From Stenotrophomonas sp. 610A2 (GTDB lineage Bacteria; Pseudomonadota; Gammaproteobacteria; Xanthomonadales; Xanthomonadaceae), in contig NZ_CP130832.1 of assembly GCF_030549615.1 (NCBI RefSeq), positions 4,154,001 to 4,218,000 on the forward strand: a stretch of 64,000 nucleotides of DNA, read 5' to 3'. A program made the position numbers and the translations under genes. How positions within the stretch are numbered: the first letter of the stretch is position 1; each line of letters starts with the position of its first letter. The notes under the pieces are model-generated. The model made no database searches and was not told the origin of the DNA. It was given only the letters and a program-made list of their open reading frames with translations. Positions 14,507-24,372 of this stretch are shown piece after piece.

Positions 14507-15436
14507 ATGGACTTGGATTGCATCATCGTCGGAGGCGGCCCAGCGGGCTTGACGGCCGCCACCTATCTTCGGCGCCTGCACCGGCGCGTCGTCGTGTTCG
14601 ACGACCGCCGAAGCCGGGCACGTTGGATCCCAGAGAGCCACAACTGCCCTGGCTTCCCACTGGGCGTCTCGGGGACTGAACTCCTCCAACGCCTACGGGA
14701 CCAAGCGGCCAACTACGGAGCTACCTTCCACCCCACTCGGGTCACATCCTTGCACCAGGTCAATGGAGGATGGGAAGCTGAATCGGACGACGGGCGGTTC
14801 GCGGCACCCGTTGTGCTGTTGGCCACGGGCGTGGTCGATCGGCTCCCGGAGCTCACGTCTGGGGACGCGGAAGAAGCCTTGAGGAGCGGCCTGCTGCGCT
14901 CGTGCGCGCTGTGCGACGGCTTCGAGGCTACTGATCGCCGCCTAGCCGTGGTGGGGCCACTCACCAGGGCAATTGCCCACGCCCGTTACATGCGTACGTT
15001 CTCCGGCGACGTCAGCGTCGTCCCGATTCCAGACCAAGGCGACAGCAACTCCCAGACCGAAACCGAGGGCCTGCTCGTTCTTCCCACCCTTCGGTCCTTG
15101 GCTTGCCGGGATGAAGGGTGGGACCTTATCGACGCCAACGGAGACACGCACCGCTTCGATTTCGTTTACGCGGCCATGGGAGCCCCCGCGCGCGGGGAGT
15201 TGGCGCGGCAAGCAGGGGTCGAGATTAACGACGAAGGTGCCGTGCTGACCAATGAGCACATGGAAACCTCTCGCGCAGGCCTTTACGCCATTGGAGACGT
15301 GGTCACCGACCTTAACCAGATTGCTGTAGCGTTCGGCCATGCCGCCATTGCTGCCAGTGCAATCCATCGCGCTTTGCCGCCGGCTCCCCGCCCTTCCTAC
15401 AAAGCGGACGACAGCCCGCGCGTCGCCGAGGATTGA
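14507..15436 (+). CDS. Thioredoxin-reductase-like FAD oxidoreductase
   Basis: A 309-residue flavoprotein with the TrxB layout. The N-terminal FAD site reads [18 protein letters not shown], a CxxC redox pair occurs in [10 protein letters not shown] (normally CATCDG), and the C-terminal FAD-binding block reads [20 protein letters not shown]. The NADPH dinucleotide motif expected after the CxxC (GGGxSA) is replaced by [17 protein letters not shown], so NADPH binding may be weak or absent. Relatives with this architecture reduce disulfides or form them with oxygen. ATG 14507 is preferred because the conserved FAD strand starts right after it. Its upstream region is the broken IS256 end, so its original promoter may be gone. 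Confidence 0.8.
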   Translation: MDLDCIIVGGGPAGLTAATYLRRLHRRVVVFDDRRSRARWIPESHNCPGFPLGVSGTELLQRLRDQAANYGATFHPTRVTSLHQVNGGWEAESDDGRFAAPVVLLATGVVDRLPELTSGDAEEALRSGLLRSCALCDGFEATDRRLAVVGPLTRAIAHARYMRTFSGDVSVVPIPDQGDSNSQTETEGLLVLPTLRSLACRDEGWDLIDANGDTHRFDFVYAAMGAPARGELARQAGVEINDEGAVLTNEHMETSRAGLYAIGDVVTDLNQIAVAFGHAAIAASAIHRALPPAPRPSYKADDSPRVAED

Positions 15437-15868
15437 CAGCCCCCCCGCCCGGCGCGATAGATCTCCCGCCGCGCAGGAGCTTACCCCAGGTGATTTGCCT
15501 GCTTAGTTCTGGCAACAGGCCCAAATCGATCTGACCTAGAGAAGCCAGGAATGCTGTTCCTGTTCTTCCTGAAACTAAGCATGCCCAAACTCCAACGCCT
15601 AGCGCTTTAAAAAGGCCGCGGCAACGAACCCTTCGGCGTGGGACGGTAGACGTGCCCAGCAAAGTAGGCGTAGCGGTCGGCGAATTGTTTGGCGGCGCGG
15701 ACCTGGAAGGGTTTGAGCAATCTACATCCGTGCCACCTTCGTTGTTGTATGCGTCGCTCGTGCGTCCGAGCCGATGCGCACCAACACTTTGTCGGGAACT
15801 AGGGCGTGGAGAGGGACCGTGTTTGAGCAGTTGGGAGCGCCGCTGTAAATGAGACAGACCGAGGTCCA
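15437..15868. other. Stretch without an intact gene
   Basis: No complete gene is seen. On the minus strand, roughly 15607-15730, one frame reads RLLKPFQVRAAKQFADRYAY and ends YRPTPKGSLPRPF at a TAA. This looks like the tail of a lost coding sequence, but I cannot assign it and it has no start. The remainder shows no repeats or terminators. Confidence 0.35.
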
Positions 15869-17053
15869 CTAGTCAGTTTTCTGACCTCGCAGATTATCCA
15901 GATAGTCAGCCCATCCCTGCATCATCTTCCTACGCTCTTTTAGGTGCGTCGTACGATTGTACGCTCGGCCAAGAGGGTCTCGAACCGCATGGGCGAGCTG
16001 ATGCTCGATGAAGTCTGGCCTAAACCCAAGAACCTCGTCTAACAACGTTCGAGCCATGGCTCGGAAACCGTGAGCAGTCATCATCGTGCCGTCGAAGCCC
16101 AGATTTCGCAGGGCAGCATTGATCGTGTTCTCGCTGATCGACTTCGAAATACTCCGGACACTGGGAAGCACGTACTCACTGCGCCTCGAGTACGGGCGGA
16201 CCTCCTCCAGAACTTCGATGGCCTGACGTGCCAGAGGGACGATGTGCGCCGTATGGGTCTTACTGGTGGTGTAGCGCCACTCAGCAGCTTGCAGATCGAT
16301 GTCTGACCAACGCGCTGCTCGGAGCTCCCCGGGGCGAACAAACAGGAGCGCAGATAGCTTCAAGGCCGCAGAAACAATAGGGGATCCCTGGTAGCCATAA
16401 ATGGCTATGAGCAACTTGGCGACCTCTTCTGGCTCGGTCAGGCTCGAGAAATGCGTCGTCTTCGCTGGAGACAAAGCACCCACAAGGCTAAGAGCAGGGT
16501 TGTTCTCAGCGCGCCCCGTAGCAATGGCGTAGCGGAAAACAAGGCCTGCTGCAGCCCTGGTGCGGTGCGCCGTCTCCACCGCTCCGCGCGTTTCAATCTT
16601 CCTGAGTGCCTTCAACAGCATCGGCGCAGTGATACTGCGGATCGGCAACTCAGCGATGCCTCCGAGATCTCTCTCAAGCATCCGACGCTCGCGAACAACC
16701 GAACCAGGACTGAGCGTCTTCGCACGTTGAAGCATCAGCTCTTCGGCGAGGCTACCGAACGTGTTGCCTGCTTCTTCTTGCTTAGCAGCACGCTCCACTT
16801 TCGCCACCAGACTCGGATCCACACCTTTTTTTACCAATGTTCGGGCGCGATCACGCTCAGCGCGCGCCTCCGCCAGAGAGACAAGCGGATACTCCCCGAT
16901 AGTCAGCATGTTGGCCTTGTCGCCAAATCGGTAGCGGTAGCGCCAGATCTTGGCGCCCGTCGTCCGCACTTCGATGCAAAGCCCATTGGCATCTGCGAGT
17001 CGAAAAACCTTGTTCTGAGGCCTGAGACTACGGAGCTTGGTGTCAGTCAGCAT
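15869..17053 (-). CDS. P4-type tyrosine recombinase (island integrase)
   Basis: A 394-residue integrase. The N-terminal arm-binding DUF4102 domain starts LTDTKLRSLRPQNKVFRLAD and has the usual GEYPLVSLAEAR. A SAM-like core-binding domain follows, then the catalytic domain with Arg in LLFVRPGELRAARW, H-x-x-R in TAHGFRAMART, the second His in HQLAHAV and the nucleophile Tyr in GRAYNRTTH. ATG 17053 is chosen because the conserved N-terminus starts there; an upstream in-frame start would run through the repeat array. It points away from the tRNA gene, which lies about 180 bases upstream, so the island attachment site is between them. Expected to integrate and excise the island at the tRNA 3' end. 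Confidence 0.93.
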   Translation of the reverse strand: MLTDTKLRSLRPQNKVFRLADANGLCIEVRTTGAKIWRYRYRFGDKANMLTIGEYPLVSLAEARAERDRARTLVKKGVDPSLVAKVERAAKQEEAGNTFGSLAEELMLQRAKTLSPGSVVRERRMLERDLGGIAELPIRSITAPMLLKALRKIETRGAVETAHRTRAAAGLVFRYAIATGRAENNPALSLVGALSPAKTTHFSSLTEPEEVAKLLIAIYGYQGSPIVSAALKLSALLFVRPGELRAARWSDIDLQAAEWRYTTSKTHTAHIVPLARQAIEVLEEVRPYSRRSEYVLPSVRSISKSISENTINAALRNLGFDGTMMTAHGFRAMARTLLDEVLGFRPDFIEHQLAHAVRDPLGRAYNRTTHLKERRKMMQGWADYLDNLRGQKTD

Positions 17054-17056
17054 GTG

Positions 17057-17121
17057 TGTGAGTAACGCAATTGTGAGTAACGGAGGCCAGCCCCGCAATC
17101 TTACTCACACCGTTACTCACA
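17057..17121. repeat. Four TGTGAGTAA iterons upstream of the integrase
   Basis: TGTGAGTAACG occurs at 17057-17067 and 17072-17082 in direct orientation, and as its complement at 17111-17121; a one-base variant complement (TGTGAGTAAG) lies at 17100-17109. The first starts four bases from the integrase ATG. The arrangement suits arm-type binding sites for the integrase, or an autoregulatory or excisionase operator. Confidence 0.8.
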
Positions 17122-17233
17122 ATCCAATCGGATGCCGCCGGACGACATCGAACTAGATCGGACGAAAAACCCCTATAAAACCCTATATTTCAGTCACTTT
17201 CCGGGCTTCACTGGACTTCGCCGGACTATGAAA

Positions 17234-17309
17234 TGGTGGGCCCACCAGGATTCGAACCTGGAACCAAAGGATTATGAGTCCTCTGCTCTAACCGTTGAGC
17301 TATAGGCCC
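17234..17309 (-). tRNA. tRNA-Ile2 (anticodon CAU, to be lysidine-modified)
   Basis: A 76-nt cloverleaf on the minus strand with encoded CCA. The acceptor stem is GGGCCUA/UGGGCCC, the D arm AGCUCAACGGUUAGAGC, the anticodon loop CUCAUAA, and the T arm CCAGGUUCGAAUCCUGG. The CAU anticodon could mean Met, but the body resembles ileX-type minor isoleucine tRNA, whose C34 is converted to lysidine to read AUA. Its 3' end faces the integrase and is the likely island attachment site. Confidence 0.93.
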
Positions 17310-17466
17310 GTAGCGACGACACAGTGTAGTGGAGCGCGCTGCGTGCGACTACTTCCATGTGTCTGCTTTTGATGTGCGCCTGTTGTGCAAAGCGCAACGC
17401 CCGCGCATGGCTGCAGTATTGGCCAGGTCCTTGCGATGATTCCCGCCCAATGCGCCGCCACCCACC

Positions 17467-17499
17467 CAAAAGAAAACCCCCGCCAAGGCGGGGTTTTCT
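17467..17499 (-). terminator. Intrinsic terminator downstream of rpoD
   Basis: An almost perfect hairpin, AAAGAAAACCCC(C)GCC paired with GGCGGGGTTTTCTTT around a two-base AA turn. On the minus strand, GC-rich pairs are followed by TTTTCTTTT. It lies about 40 bases after the rpoD stop. Confidence 0.85.
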
Positions 17500-17540
17500 T
17501 TCCAGCGCTTACGCGCCAGCAATCACTTGCAAGCCACCAC

Positions 17541-19388
<1,848 letters not shown>

Positions 19389-19481
19389 GTAATGCTCGCG
19401 CCACCGGCGATTGTGAAGATGGGAACCTAGCATTATACCAGCGCAGCATAGCGCTTGCCGGGGCGGTGGGTTCGCGGCGCG

Positions 19482-19922
19482 CTACGGTCTGAGCAGAAAG
19501 GTTACGGGCCCATCATTGATCAGGCTGACAACCATATGGGCACCAAAGCGGCCGATTTCCACCCCAGAGCTGTGTTTTTCACGGCAGATAGCCACCAAAC
19601 GGTTGAAAAGCCGTTCAGCCTCGGCCGGCGGCGCGGCACTGGTGAAGCTCGGGCGCATGCCTGAACGGGTGTCGGCGGCCAGGGTGAACTGGCTGACCAG
19701 CAGCAGCCCACCACCGGTATCGCGCAAGGAACGGTTCATCTTGCCGGCATCGTCGGCGAAAACCCGGTAACCGAGCAGCCTGTCCGCCATCCGCGACAGC
19801 ATCGCCTCATCGTCTCCCGGCTCCACCCCCACCAGGGCCAGCAAGCCAGGGCCGATCTGCCCGACCACGGCATCGTCGACGGTGACCGAGGCCTGGGTGA
19901 CACGTTGGATCAGGCAAAGCAT
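19482..19922 (-). CDS. dtd: D-aminoacyl-tRNA deacylase
   Basis: A 146-residue enzyme that hydrolyses D-Tyr and other D-aminoacyl groups, and Gly-tRNA(Ala), from mischarged tRNA. It starts [17 protein letters not shown] and has the signature [18 protein letters not shown] near the active site, then the C-terminal [15 protein letters not shown], which carries the cross-subunit Gly-cisPro region (NDGPVT). The reading frame is open far upstream, but conservation begins at ATG 19922. The divergent acyltransferase gene starts 63 bases away, so the two share a short promoter region. Confidence 0.96.
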   Translation of the reverse strand: MLCLIQRVTQASVTVDDAVVGQIGPGLLALVGVEPGDDEAMLSRMADRLLGYRVFADDAGKMNRSLRDTGGGLLLVSQFTLAADTRSGMRPSFTSAAPPAEAERLFNRLVAICREKHSSGVEIGRFGAHMVVSLINDGPVTFLLRP

Positions 19923-19985
19923 TGGCAGCTCCTGCTGTGGGGCCGGGCACCATAGCACCGGGCGCCAGCGGCTAAACTTGCGGGA

Positions 19986-20906
19986 ATGAAACCGCAATCC
20001 ACCGCCAAGCTCTATTACCGCCTCGCCCGTGCCCTGACCCACCTGCCCTGGTCCTGGCAGCGGACCCTGGCCGACACGGTGGCCTGGCTGTGGCGCAGCA
20101 TCAATGCCCGCGAAAGCCGGGTGACCCGCCGCAACCTGGAGCTGGTCTACCCGGAACTGGACCCCGCCCAGCGCGCGCGCCTGCACCGCGAGGTGCTGCG
20201 CACCACCGCCCGCCAGGCACTGGAAACCCTCTACCTGTGGACCCACGACCCCGCACAGAACCTGTCCCGGCACCTGCGCGAACGCCACGGCCAGGAGCTG
20301 TATGACGCTGCGCTGGCGTCGGGCAAGGGGGTGATCGTGATTGCCCCGCACTACGGCAACTGGGAGCTGCTGAACCAGTGGCTGGCCTCGCGCGGGCCGA
20401 TCGCAATTGTTTACGCGCCGCCCGAGAACCCGGTCGGCGATGAATTCCTGCAGCTGTGCCGCGGCGGCGACAACGTGCGCCAGGTGCGTGCCGAAGGCCC
20501 GGCCGTGCGGCAATTGTTCAAGGTGCTCAAGGACGGCGGCGCCACCGGCATCCTGCCCGACCAGCAGCCCAAGAACGGCGACGGCGTATTCGTGCCGTTC
20601 TTTGGCATGCAGGCGCTGACCATGACCCTGGTCAACCGTCTGGCCGAACGTACCGGCGCCACCTTGTTGTACGGCTGGTGCGAGCGCACCGGGCCCAACC
20701 TGGACTTCGCCCTGCATATCGAACCGGCCGAGACCCAAATCGCCGACCCGGATCTGCAACTTGCCGCAGCTACCCTCAATGCCGGCATCGAACGCATCGC
20801 CCGCCGCGATCCTGCGCAGTACCAGTGGACCTACAAGCGCTACACGCTGCGGCCACCCGGCAGCGGCGAGCACGACCCCTACGCCACCGCCCGTCACCCG
20901 CACTGA
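19986..20906 (+). CDS. LpxL/HtrB-family lipid A acyltransferase
   Basis: A 306-residue inner-membrane acyltransferase of the LpxL/LpxM family, which adds secondary acyl chains to lipid A precursors using acyl-ACP. The catalytic HX4(D/E) motif appears as [13 protein letters not shown] around residue 120, followed by substrate-pocket segments [13 protein letters not shown] and [20 protein letters not shown]. The N-terminal part carries the amphipathic or membrane-associating helix. Which chain is transferred cannot be told from sequence. It is the first gene of a plus-strand run leading to ribA and is near an LPS core gene cluster. Confidence 0.9.
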   Translation: MKPQSTAKLYYRLARALTHLPWSWQRTLADTVAWLWRSINARESRVTRRNLELVYPELDPAQRARLHREVLRTTARQALETLYLWTHDPAQNLSRHLRERHGQELYDAALASGKGVIVIAPHYGNWELLNQWLASRGPIAIVYAPPENPVGDEFLQLCRGGDNVRQVRAEGPAVRQLFKVLKDGGATGILPDQQPKNGDGVFVPFFGMQALTMTLVNRLAERTGATLLYGWCERTGPNLDFALHIEPAETQIADPDLQLAAATLNAGIERIARRDPAQYQWTYKRYTLRPPGSGEHDPYATARHPH

Positions 20907-20980
20907 ACCTGCTGCTGCAACACTGCGTCACCCGTGCCGCTCGATTGATTCGACTGCCAACGGCCCCCATAAGGTTTCAA

Positions 20981-22102
20981 ATGAACAACCCCGCTTCTGC
21001 CAGCCCGTCCTACTTCGGCCAGACCGCCGCCATCCGCTGCGAGCGCGCCGCCGCCGAATTGCGTGCTGGCCGCCCGGTAGTGATCAGCGATGGCCAGCAG
21101 CGTCTGGCCAGCATTGCCCTGGACAGCAGCTCGCCGGAAGGCTACGCCGCCTTTGCCGAGGCCGCGCAAGGCCGCCACTACCTGTTCCTGAGCGCAGCGC
21201 GCGCGCAGACGCTGGGCATCAACGCTGCCAACGGCATCCATCTGCCATTGGCTGATCGCGCGTTTGCAGAGCTGCCTGCACTGGCCTACCTGCGCGATGC
21301 GGTCGCGCCGGCTGACGCGCAAGCCAATGGCAATGCATTGGATGCAGCCACGGTGGAAGTGGCGCGACTGGGTTTGCTGTTGCCGGCCATGATTTCAGTG
21401 GAACTGGATGCTGCAAGCAGCCCATTCGATGATTGCCTGCAGCTGGACACCACCGCCCTGTACGAAGGTGCTGGCCAGGCCGGCCAGGACTACGAACTGG
21501 TGACGCGCTCGCCGGTGCCGCTGCGTGACGTCGGCATGAGCGAGTTCGCGGTATTCCGTGGCGGCGTGGCGCAGCGTGACCAGGTTGCGGTGATCGTTGG
21601 CAATCCGGACATGAGCGGCATCGTGCCGGTGCGCGTGCATTCGTCCTGCCTCACCGGCGACCTGTTCGGCTCGCTCAAATGCGATTGCGGCGACCAGCTG
21701 CGGCGCGGCCTGCGCACGCTCAAAGAGCTGGGCGGCGGCATCCTGCTGTATCTGGACCAGGAAGGCCGCGGCACCGGCATCGCCGCCAAGATGCGTGCCT
21801 ACGGCTACCAGCACGAAGGCCTGGACACCATCGACGCCGATGCCCAACTGGGCTTCGGTGCCGACGAACGCCGCTATGGCAGCGCGGTGGCCATGCTGCG
21901 CGCGCTGGGCGTGCAACGCATCCAGCTGCTGACCAACAATCCCACCAAGGTGCAGCATCTGCGCAAGGCCGGCATCGAAGTCGTGGGCTGCGTACCGGTC
22001 ACCGGCGAGATCACCCACGAGAACGAGCAGTACCTTCGCACCAAAGCCGCACGCGCCGGCCATCATCTGGATGTGGATGCGCTGATCATGGCGGCGCAGT
22101 AA
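20981..22102 (+). CDS. ribA: GTP cyclohydrolase II with degenerate RibB-like N-terminus
   Basis: A 373-residue protein. The C-terminal half is a clear GTP cyclohydrolase II, the first step of riboflavin synthesis. Its zinc ligands lie in SSCLTGDLFGSLKCDCGDQL, substrate contacts in LDQEGRGTGIAAKMRAY, and the end in LLTNNPTKVQHL. The N-terminal 170 residues sit where RibBA proteins have 3,4-DHBP synthase, but the acidic DDEDRENE-type motif is absent, so that activity is unlikely. ATG 20981 is preferred because the open frame before it overlaps the acyltransferase gene out of frame. The organism must obtain DHBP synthase from another gene. Followed by GTAG-type inverted repeats. Confidence 0.9.
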   Translation: MNNPASASPSYFGQTAAIRCERAAAELRAGRPVVISDGQQRLASIALDSSSPEGYAAFAEAAQGRHYLFLSAARAQTLGINAANGIHLPLADRAFAELPALAYLRDAVAPADAQANGNALDAATVEVARLGLLLPAMISVELDAASSPFDDCLQLDTTALYEGAGQAGQDYELVTRSPVPLRDVGMSEFAVFRGGVAQRDQVAVIVGNPDMSGIVPVRVHSSCLTGDLFGSLKCDCGDQLRRGLRTLKELGGGILLYLDQEGRGTGIAAKMRAYGYQHEGLDTIDADAQLGFGADERRYGSAVAMLRALGVQRIQLLTNNPTKVQHLRKAGIEVVGCVPVTGEITHENEQYLRTKAARAGHHLDVDALIMAAQ

Positions 22103-22118
22103 GCGTTTTGATTTTTTT

Positions 22119-22251
22119 GTAGGAGCGGCGTCAGCCGCGAAGCCACAGATACATCCGGCGCCCACAATGGCGCCCCCACCTTGAAACTGCGAATGCAGGC
22201 CTTTCGGCGGCCTGCAGCCTCACCAGCTTCGCGGCTTACGCCGCTCCCACA
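22119..22251. repeat. Inverted pair of GTAG-type palindromes
   Basis: GTAGGAGCGGCGTCAGCCGC at 22119 and, in opposite orientation, its near-copy ending at 22251 (complement GTGGGAGCGGCGTAAGCCGC). Each is itself a hairpin, and the pair can fold into one large stem across about 130 bases. It lies between ribA and a PH-domain gene and could end transcription or stabilise mRNA 3' ends. Confidence 0.75.
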
Positions 22252-22307
22252 ACTGCGATTGCGGCCCCACCTACCGTTGTACGGCCCCGCCGGTATATCG
22301 TCTGCGC

Positions 22308-22817
22308 ATGACTGAACCTCCTGCCTTCGATACGCCGCTGCCGGACGAGATCCAATGGCAGCCACTGCCGCCACGCGGCGCGCTGTTCGCAGCCGTCGGC
22401 GCGGCGCTGAGCATGGCCTTGCTGTTCGGCGCAGCCTGCGTGGTACTGATGCTGGCCACCAGGCAATCGAGCTGGCCGCTGATCCCCTCGGCTGGTGCCG
22501 TACTTGGTGCACTGCTCGGCGCATGGTTTGGCTGGCGCCGGCATCGGCTCACCTTCTGGCGACTGGACGCACAATCGCTGGGCGTACGCCGTGGCCATAT
22601 GTGGCAAAGCGAAAGCCACGTTCCGGTCTCGCGCGTGCAGCACCTGGACCTGCGCCGTGGTCCGCTGGAGCGCATGGCTGGCCTGGCGACCCTGATCGTG
22701 CATACCGCCGGCACCCGCATGAACACCGTCGCCGTGGCCGGCCTGGCGCACGCCGATGCCGAACGCCTGCGTGATCGCCTGGCGCGGCAGCTGGACCACG
22801 ACGACGACGCGCTGTGA
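22308..22817 (+). CDS. PH-domain membrane protein, YdbS-like
   Basis: A 169-residue protein with two membrane helices near the N-terminus (about residues 27-70, ALFAAVGAALSMALLFGAAC and the following PLIPSAGAVLGALLG) and then a bacterial PH-like (bPH2, PF03703) domain: RRHRLTFWRLDAQSLGVRRG and SRVQHLDLRRGPLERMAGL, the usual DUF304 signature. YdbS/YdbT pairs are conserved together and their function is uncertain; some work links them to envelope homeostasis. Its stop overlaps the GTG start of the next gene, so the two are translated together. Confidence 0.85.
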   Translation: MTEPPAFDTPLPDEIQWQPLPPRGALFAAVGAALSMALLFGAACVVLMLATRQSSWPLIPSAGAVLGALLGAWFGWRRHRLTFWRLDAQSLGVRRGHMWQSESHVPVSRVQHLDLRRGPLERMAGLATLIVHTAGTRMNTVAVAGLAHADAERLRDRLARQLDHDDDAL

Positions 22818-24328
22818 GCGAACTGCCTCCACCCATCCCCAGCGACGAGCAGCGACTACATCCGTGGTCGTGGCTGTTCGCCCTGCAACAGCAGGTGCAG
22901 CAGTTCCTGCTGCCGCTGATTGCCTTGCTGGTGTTTGGCAGTCGCCGCGACGATGACCTGCCCTACCACCACTGGATCAGCGCCGCGATCGTGATCGCGC
23001 TGGTCGCCACTGCGGTGCTGCAATACCTGAGTTACCGCTACCGCATCGGCAATGATGCGTTGAGCATCCGCAGCGGCATCTTCGAACGCACCCGTCGCGA
23101 GATTCCGTTCGCGCGCATCCACAACGTCGTTGTGCACCAGAACCTGCTGCACCGCATGTTCGGTGTGGCCGAGCTGCGGCTGGAATCGGCCGGCGGCGAC
23201 AAGCCCGAAGCGGAAATGCGCGTACTCAAGCTGGCGCAGGCGCTGGAGCTGGAACGGCTGATCCGCCAGGGCGGCAGCGAAGCAGCGATAGTCGAGCAGC
23301 GGGCCGACGTCCCCACCGATGGTGTACTGCTCAGCCTGCCCTTGTCCGAACTCGTGCGGCAGGGCCTGATCTCCAACCGCGCGATGGTCGTTGTGGCGGC
23401 AGCAATCGGTGCGGCCTACCAGCTGTTCCCACGCCGGGCTACCTCCGATTTCATCGAAGAACAGGGCCGCCATGCCTTCGGCTATGCCAGCCAGCTGCAG
23501 CTGGGCACGCTGACCATGGTCGCTACCGGCGTCCTGCTGCTGGCCTTCGCGCTGGTGCTGATGCGGCTGCTGTCGGTCGGTCTGGCGATCGTGCAGTACT
23601 ACGGTTTCCGTCTGAGTGAGGCCGACCGACGCCTCACTGTCGAACGCGGCCTGTTCACCCGCGTGCGCAGCAGCGTGGCGCGCAGGCGCATCCAGGCCTG
23701 GACCTTGCGCGAAGGTGCGTTGCATCGTCTGTTCAAGCGCCGCCAGTTGCGCGTGGATATCGCCAGTGGCGGCCAGCAGCAGGAGCAGGACGGGCGCGCA
23801 CTGAAGGAACTGGCACCGCTGGCAACGCCGGACACTTGCGACGGCCTGCTGCAGCACCTGCTGCCGCAGCTGCAGTGGCCGCCCACCCAATGGCTGCCGG
23901 TAAGCACACGCGGCTGGTGGCGATTGTGCCTGCCAGCACTGGTGTTGATGAGCCTGCTGTCTGCACTGCTGGTATACGAAACCGGCAGTGCATGGGGTCT
24001 GCTGCCACTGCTCTGGCTGCCATGGTCGGCGTTGAAGGCGCACCGCCAGGTAAGCCGCATCGGCTACAACATCGACGCGCAGCGCGTGGCCATCCGTGGT
24101 GGCTGGTGGAACCGCTGGTGGCGCGTGGCCGAGCTGGACAAGCTGCAGGCCCTGCGGCTGGATCGTTCACCGCTGGACCGGCGATTCGGCACCGCAACGC
24201 TGACCCTGGATACAGCCGGTGCAGGTGGCGCGCCGGCCCTGCAGCTGCGTTTTCTGGAAGAAGCGCAGGCGCGTACATTGATGGCGCAGCTTGAGCGGGA
24301 GATGGTGCGGCGCAAGCTGCGCTGGTGA
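22814..24328 (+). CDS. PH-domain membrane protein, YdbT-like
   Basis: A 504-residue membrane protein with three repeated bPH2 modules, each preceded by hydrophobic segments. The module signatures are visible as FARIHNVVVHQNLLHRMFGV, RRRIQAWTLREGALHRLFKR and DKLQALRLDRSPLDRRFG. It starts with GTG inside the stop of the YdbS-like gene. Paralogous repeats suggest internal triplication of the same module, typical for YdbT. It probably forms a complex with its small partner in the inner membrane; ligand unknown. Followed by a hairpin that may terminate both this gene and the convergent one. Confidence 0.85.
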   Translation: MSELPPPIPSDEQRLHPWSWLFALQQQVQQFLLPLIALLVFGSRRDDDLPYHHWISAAIVIALVATAVLQYLSYRYRIGNDALSIRSGIFERTRREIPFARIHNVVVHQNLLHRMFGVAELRLESAGGDKPEAEMRVLKLAQALELERLIRQGGSEAAIVEQRADVPTDGVLLSLPLSELVRQGLISNRAMVVVAAAIGAAYQLFPRRATSDFIEEQGRHAFGYASQLQLGTLTMVATGVLLLAFALVLMRLLSVGLAIVQYYGFRLSEADRRLTVERGLFTRVRSSVARRRIQAWTLREGALHRLFKRRQLRVDIASGGQQQEQDGRALKELAPLATPDTCDGLLQHLLPQLQWPPTQWLPVSTRGWWRLCLPALVLMSLLSALLVYETGSAWGLLPLLWLPWSALKAHRQVSRIGYNIDAQRVAIRGGWWNRWWRVAELDKLQALRLDRSPLDRRFGTATLTLDTAGAGGAPALQLRFLEEAQARTLMAQLEREMVRRKLRW

Positions 24329-24333
24329 GGCAC

Positions 24334-24356
24334 CCCCTCTCCCGCAAAGGGAGAGG
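24334..24356. terminator. Hairpin between convergent genes
   Basis: CCTCTCCC (24336-24343) and GGGAGAGG (24349-24356) form a stem with a 5-base loop between two converging stop codons. No T-run follows on either strand, so this may be an mRNA-end stabiliser or a member of a dispersed CTCTCCC repeat family (similar hairpins at 41135 and 58297). Confidence 0.5.
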
Positions 24357-24372
24357 TGAACACTTCGCGCGA

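Larger units (their letters stand above)
1..17233. mobile_element. Right-hand part of a genomic island ending at tRNA-Ile2
   Basis: A P4-type integrase gene sits immediately inside the 3' end of a tRNA-Ile2 gene, the usual layout of an integrated island. Everything to its left is accessory: four families of insertion sequence, broken genes and unrecognised small ORFs. I found no second copy of the tRNA 3' end at the left, so the other boundary is probably outside the window. The exact extent is inferred, and several independent insertions could have built the region. Confidence 0.7.

Noticed and set aside
14449..14562. An N-terminal extension of the IS256 transposase
   Set aside because: It is the antisense of the flavoprotein gene and does not resemble IS256 protein starts; it is open by chance.
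17234..17309. Calling this tRNA an elongator methionine tRNA because of its CAU anticodon
   Set aside because: The overall sequence resembles minor isoleucine tRNA (ileX type), which also has CAU before lysidine modification.
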